A stretch of DNA of 64,000 bases from an uncultured Desulfovibrio sp. (lineage in GTDB: Bacteria; Desulfobacterota; Desulfovibrionia; Desulfovibrionales; Desulfovibrionaceae). The stretch's first letter is position 1, and each line of letters starts with the position of its first letter. Below, in pieces: positions 60,191-64,000 of this stretch. The notes below the pieces were generated by a model that was not told the DNA's origin, did not search any database, and saw only the letters and a program-made list of their open reading frames with translations. Location: assembly GCF_902477725.1 (NCBI RefSeq), contig NZ_CABSIF010000007.1, positions 1-64,000 of the forward strand, given 5' to 3'. The position numbers and the translations under genes are program-made.

Positions 60191-62305
60191 ATGCTCAGCG
60201 GTCTTATGAATGTGGGCAGGACTGCCCTCAATGCCGCGCAAGCCTGGATTTCGGTCACTGGCAGCAATATCGCCAATGCCGATACCGAAGGCTACACCCG
60301 ACGCTATGTGGATCAGCGCGATGCGGGCACTCTTGTCTCCAAGCCTGGCGGCGAAGGGTTGGGAGTTAATGCACAGCAGGTATTGCGGTATTTCAACTCG
60401 TTTCTTGAAAGCTCCTACGTGCGACAGTCCACCAATTCTGCCCGTTGGAACGAGCAGGAAAACATCATGGGGACGTTGGAAAGTCTTTTCAACGAATCCA
60501 ACCGGGCTGGCATAAGCTCTTCCATGAACGCATTTTTTACGGCATGGCAGAAGCTTGCGCAGCGCCCTGGCGATACCGCCTCGCGTGAAGATCTGCTCTC
60601 ATATGCCGACAACCTTTGCGACATGCTCGGCAATACAGCCACATCGGTCAAGGCGCTGCAAAGCCAGATGGATGTTTCCATCAATCAGGGGGTCAGCCGC
60701 GTCAATGAGCTTTCCAAGAGCATTGCTTCCCTTAACAAGCAGATCAATGCCACGACCGTCGATGGCGTAAGCAATCCCAATGATCTGCTTGACCAGCGCG
60801 ACCAGCTGGTGCGCGAAATGGCAACCTATGTCGATGTGAAGACCGTAGACTCTGGGGGCGGTAACTTTACGGTGTCGCTCACCACCGGGCAGCCCCTGGT
60901 GCAGGGTGTCAACACCAATGATTTGGAGATTCGTGAACCGCGCGCGGAAAGCCGACTTTCCAACGGTTCGACGTATACTGGCAGTATCAAGTATGACGGT
61001 TCCGACAGCCATGAATATACGGTGGATATTGTTTCCGGAGGCAATGCCGGCCCTGCGGGCACTGCAGGCAACCCCACGTTCCGCGTTTCGCTGGACGGCG
61101 GCAAAACCTGGCTGCGTGATGAGGACGGCAATGAACAGCACTTTGAAATAAGCGCCACGGGCACATCCACCGATCCCGTTCAGGTGAAGAATCTGAAGAT
61201 ATCCTTCGATTCCACCAGCAATTTTACCGTTGGCGACAAGTTCGACATCGTGCCCAAGACCGGGCTTTACTGGATTGAGCCCTCACGCGGCCCGCAAAAC
61301 GTGACGCCCCAGGTGGGCTTTGACGGAACGGACACCGCCGGTCGTGTGTCAGGCGGCAAGCTGACCACCTACTTCAATATTCGAGACGACAATTGCGGTC
61401 GGTATATGGATGAACTGGACGCCACCGCCAAGTCGCTTATCTGGGAAGTGAACCGCATCCACAGCCAGGGTGCTGGCACCTCTCAGTTCGATTTTGTACA
61501 GGGGCAACAGGGCGTTTCCAACACAACGGTACCTCTGGGATCGGCTCAGGCCGTGCTGCCGGAGTCCAGCAGGCTCCAGGCCGGCAACGTCAATTTTTAT
61601 TTTTACAACAAAACTTCGGGCGACTATGTTTCGTCGGGTCAGCTTGACTTCAGCGCCATTACACCCGGAACGCCGAACTTTGATCCCAGCAAGCACTCGC
61701 TGAATGATGTTGTTTCCGCCATCAATTCTTCGTTCCCCGGCAAGCTTACGGCCAGCATTCAGGATGGCAAGCTTGTGCTCAACACTGCGGCTGGCAGCAA
61801 CCTGCAATTCGCGCTGGGCACCGACAGCACAGGCATGATGGCAGCCCTTGGAGTGAATACGTTTTTTACCGGCACCACTGCCAGCAACATAGCCACAAGC
61901 AAACAGTTGCACGACAATGAGAACTACATTGCCGCCGGGCAGGTCAACGGCCAGCAGCAGATAAATAAGGGTGACAACGCCACGGCCACGGCCATTGGCA
62001 AACTGGCCAGCACCAACGTGAGTATTTCAACCGCGTGGAAGACCACCACCAACCAGACCATCGGCCAGTACTATGCCAGCCTGGTTACGACCGTGGGCGC
62101 TGATACCCGCCTTGCCAAAACAAATTCGGAATACCACAAGGCCCTCACCAGCGACCTTTCCGAGCAGGTTAGTTCTGCTTCTGGCGTCAACCTTGACGAA
62201 GAAATGGCCAACCTGATCAAATACCAGCACTCCTACACGGCAGCGGCAAAATTGATAACCACCGCCGACCAGATGCTGCAAACCCTTCTTGGGCTTAAGC
62301 AATAG
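60191..62305 (+). CDS. flgK: flagellar hook-associated protein FlgK
   Basis: HAP1, the first junction protein between hook and filament. The N-terminal rod-like helix shows GLMNVGRTALNAAQAWISVTGSNIANADTEGYTRR; the C-terminal helix is SGVNLDEEMANLIKYQHSYTAAAKLITTADQMLQTLL. Both pair in the D0 domain. At 704 residues it is longer than the E. coli protein (about 547), with extra surface domains between residues 230 and 560. It starts 2 bp after flgN and precedes flgL by 9 bp. Confidence 0.97.
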   Translation: MLSGLMNVGRTALNAAQAWISVTGSNIANADTEGYTRRYVDQRDAGTLVSKPGGEGLGVNAQQVLRYFNSFLESSYVRQSTNSARWNEQENIMGTLESLFNESNRAGISSSMNAFFTAWQKLAQRPGDTASREDLLSYADNLCDMLGNTATSVKALQSQMDVSINQGVSRVNELSKSIASLNKQINATTVDGVSNPNDLLDQRDQLVREMATYVDVKTVDSGGGNFTVSLTTGQPLVQGVNTNDLEIREPRAESRLSNGSTYTGSIKYDGSDSHEYTVDIVSGGNAGPAGTAGNPTFRVSLDGGKTWLRDEDGNEQHFEISATGTSTDPVQVKNLKISFDSTSNFTVGDKFDIVPKTGLYWIEPSRGPQNVTPQVGFDGTDTAGRVSGGKLTTYFNIRDDNCGRYMDELDATAKSLIWEVNRIHSQGAGTSQFDFVQGQQGVSNTTVPLGSAQAVLPESSRLQAGNVNFYFYNKTSGDYVSSGQLDFSAITPGTPNFDPSKHSLNDVVSAINSSFPGKLTASIQDGKLVLNTAAGSNLQFALGTDSTGMMAALGVNTFFTGTTASNIATSKQLHDNENYIAAGQVNGQQQINKGDNATATAIGKLASTNVSISTAWKTTTNQTIGQYYASLVTTVGADTRLAKTNSEYHKALTSDLSEQVSSASGVNLDEEMANLIKYQHSYTAAAKLITTADQMLQTLLGLKQ

Positions 62306-62314
62306 GAGCCCGAC

Positions 62315-63844
62315 ATGGCTATACGCGTTACGCAAAATACCATGTACGACAAAATGACGAGCCAGATGCAGAAAAGTCTGGCCGCCTACATGGAAAGCAA
62401 CGAGCAAGGTTCTTCGCAAAAAAAGATCAACAGGCCATCGGATGATCCTGCTGGCACATACCGCGTCCTGGTGACCCGCAATGACATCAGCGCCACCACC
62501 CAGTACCAGAGCAATGTGGATACGGCCAAGGGCTGGCTGTCGCTTGCCGACAACGTGCTTGGCACACAGCTGAGCAACTCGCTGACAAGCCTTAAAGCTC
62601 TGGCTGAGCAAGCCTCTACTGGTACCTATTCGGCAGAGAACCGCAAACAGATCGCGGATCAGGCCCGTCAGATATTTGGCCAGATGCTCAATCTTTCCAA
62701 CACCCAGTACGAGGGCAACAGCATTTTTGCCGGTCAGCGTTATGACGGCAACGCCTTTGAGGAAGGGTTGGCCCTGACCAGTGCCGACACCAACTGGGAT
62801 ACGGCCATTCAGGCCGGGGACTATACGATCCAGGGTGCGTCCAGCAAATCCATGATGGTCCAGTTTACCAGCACCGGGACGCTTGATGGCGGGGCGCAGA
62901 CTTTCCGCTGGTCCAACGATGGCGGCACCACCTGGAGCACGGGCACTACGGCTGGCAGAACCCTGACTGCCAACGGTGTAACCGTCACCATGAAGAACGA
63001 TATGGCAGTTACCGCAGCCGATACAAGCGCCGGGGCAGGATCAAAGAACGGTACGCTGGTCTACATCCGTCCCACGGCCGTCTATCAGGGTGACGACAAT
63101 GATCCGCCGCCGACGATGACTGTTATGGGCGGGCCCGCCAATCTGACGACATCCGCCGCCGGATCTTTTGGCGGCAACGTGCTGTTGCGTATGGACAACA
63201 ACGCCAACCTTTCCTTGACGGGCAGTACGGTCAACTATTCGTACAGCACTGACAGCGGATCAACCTGGGTAGCGGCAACTGCCACCACTGATGGTTCAAA
63301 CAAGCTTCGGCTGCTCGTGCCAAGCGGGTATGTGGATATGGATGCCACAACGGTAGCTGGCAACACCGTAAACGCTGGCACGCAGATTCTTGTGCACCCT
63401 GACCGCGCCGATCTGAATCTTGAAATCATGAAAGGTTCGTATATTTCGGTAAACAACGTGGGCAAGGATATCTTTGGCGGATACTACGAAGGCAAGCCAG
63501 CCCTGCCGGGTTCGACAAACCTGTTTGACATGGTGGGCGAATTCGTCAGCTATTGCGAAAATAACAATCAGGAAGGCTGCCAGCAGACGCTCGCAAAAAT
63601 TGCCACTGTGCAGCAGAATGTGCTCACCCAGACAGCCCGCATTGGCGGGCTTGAAAATCGGGTGTCAACTGCCAGCGATGTGCTCAGCTTTCAAAAGCTA
63701 GACCAGCAGGAACGATTGAGCTATACTGAAGACGTAGACCTGACCGAGTTGCTGACAAAGCTGACCCGGCAACAGTTGACGTATCAGACAGTGCTTCAGT
63801 CTTCTTCAAAGATAATGCAGATGAGCCTGGCCAGTTATCTCTGA
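62315..63844 (+). CDS. flgL: flagellar hook-associated protein FlgL
   Basis: HAP3, the second junction protein. The N-terminal flagellin-like helix holds MASQMQKSLA-type and KKINRPSDDPAGTYRVLVTRNDI segments, with EQASTGTYSAENRKQIADQARQIFGQMLNLSNTQYEGNSIFAG following. The C-terminal helix is LTKLTRQQLTYQTVLQSSSKIMQMSLASYL. At 509 residues it is larger than the usual 300-400, with a Thr/Gly-rich surface insert between residues about 165 and 370. An AGGAG site precedes the ATG. Confidence 0.96.
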   Translation: MAIRVTQNTMYDKMTSQMQKSLAAYMESNEQGSSQKKINRPSDDPAGTYRVLVTRNDISATTQYQSNVDTAKGWLSLADNVLGTQLSNSLTSLKALAEQASTGTYSAENRKQIADQARQIFGQMLNLSNTQYEGNSIFAGQRYDGNAFEEGLALTSADTNWDTAIQAGDYTIQGASSKSMMVQFTSTGTLDGGAQTFRWSNDGGTTWSTGTTAGRTLTANGVTVTMKNDMAVTAADTSAGAGSKNGTLVYIRPTAVYQGDDNDPPPTMTVMGGPANLTTSAAGSFGGNVLLRMDNNANLSLTGSTVNYSYSTDSGSTWVAATATTDGSNKLRLLVPSGYVDMDATTVAGNTVNAGTQILVHPDRADLNLEIMKGSYISVNNVGKDIFGGYYEGKPALPGSTNLFDMVGEFVSYCENNNQEGCQQTLAKIATVQQNVLTQTARIGGLENRVSTASDVLSFQKLDQQERLSYTEDVDLTELLTKLTRQQLTYQTVLQSSSKIMQMSLASYL

Positions 63845-63876
63845 TGCCGAGTAGCGGCGGATTTTGCCGCCTGATG

Positions 63877-63901
63877 CCGGGCAGACATAAACGCTGCCCG
63901 G
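63877..63901. promoter_or_regulatory. hairpin in flgL-csrA leader
   Basis: An exact 8-bp stem CCGGGCAG/CTGCCCGG with a 9-nt loop lies 39 bp before the csrA ATG; a smaller GGCGG/CCGCC stem sits just before it. There is no T-run, so a leader structure is more likely than a terminator. Confidence 0.45.
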
Positions 63902-63939
63902 GAGCGGTTCATGCAACGATATAATTAACGGAAGCACCT

Positions 63940-64000
63940 ATGCTCATATTGACGCGACGCCCAGGAGAAAGCCTATATCTGGGCGAAAATATACGCATAA
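63940..64000 (+). CDS. csrA: carbon storage regulator CsrA, N-terminal part
   Basis: The first 20 codons read MLILTRRPGESLYLGENIRI, the typical start of CsrA, an RNA-binding translational repressor that in flagellar clusters controls flagellin synthesis with FliW. The window ends inside the gene. The gene order flgL-csrA matches that of other Desulfovibrio; fliW would be expected next. Confidence 0.95.
   Translation, partial: MLILTRRPGESLYLGENIRI

Overview
The window reads as chromosomal DNA of a sulfate-reducing deltaproteobacterium of the Desulfovibrio group (Desulfovibrionaceae). The supporting genes are a stand-alone dsrC, the superoxide reductase - rubredoxin - rubredoxin:oxygen oxidoreductase cluster, a Coo-type energy-converting hydrogenase in the gene order I know from Desulfovibrio, a TauE/SafE anion exporter, and flagellar genes with the order flgN-flgK-flgL-csrA. 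I see no rRNA, tRNA, CRISPR array, transposase or prophage gene. Coding density is high, and most genes sit in tightly spaced or overlapping operons.

Layout. 1-2.3 kb: a duplicated hairpin element, then a TSUP exporter with an uncharacterised membrane partner. 2.6-9.3 kb: a YkgJ-type cysteine-cluster protein, hisI-hisG, a DEAD-box RNA helicase, ribF and a PHP-type histidinol phosphatase. 9.4-18.2 kb (minus strand): an exported nitroreductase-fold protein, then the lipid/isoprenoid/translation cluster pyrH-frr-uppS-cdsA-dxr-rseP-tsaB, preceded by azlC-azlD-DUF4911. 18.5-22.5 kb: an apparent operon of flavodoxin-like, Nim-like flavin-binding, membrane polyferredoxin and HPP proteins behind a Fur-like box, and a Crp/Fnr regulator with a perfect TGTGA-N6-TCACA site upstream. 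23.0-31.7 kb: a complete cooMKLXUH-hypA-cooF operon, with no CO dehydrogenase gene in the window. A 768-bp AT-rich region precedes it. 32.5-35.1 kb: gpsA and a Csd4-like cell-shape carboxypeptidase. 35.3-40.6 kb: a copper chaperone divergent from CopA, an MFS transporter, an SMR exporter and the tRNA m1A methyltransferase. 40.6-49.4 kb: adenine deaminase, PBP1A, dsrC, a CBS-domain protein, larC, a secreted Asp/Arg-rich protein and an exported DJ-1/PfpI protein. 49.5-53.1 kb: roo, rubredoxin, desulfoferrodoxin behind a Fur/PerR-like box, and an exported NAGPA-domain protein. 53.3-64.0 kb: metF with an operator-like palindrome inside its promoter, an MFS transporter, then flagellar genes (hypothetical, flgM, flgI, flgJ-like, flgN, flgK, flgL and the start of csrA).

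How the genes work together. The Coo complex should couple ferredoxin-type electron flow to H2 formation and ion pumping; its electron donor must come from elsewhere because cooS is absent here. The roo/rub/dfx genes form the oxygen and superoxide defence of an anaerobe. The flagellar region carries readable sigma-28 and sigma-54 promoter candidates, which fits late and middle gene control by FlgM and a sigma-54 activator. The most interesting leads are the cooF tail and the cooM architecture, the Fur-boxed redox operon next to a Crp/Fnr regulator, the Csd4-like enzyme in a curved-cell lineage, a 22-bp perfect inverted repeat upstream of ade, a FlgJ-like protein whose hydrolase domain is replaced by a Gln/Pro/Asn-rich tail, and the operator-in-promoter arrangement at metF.
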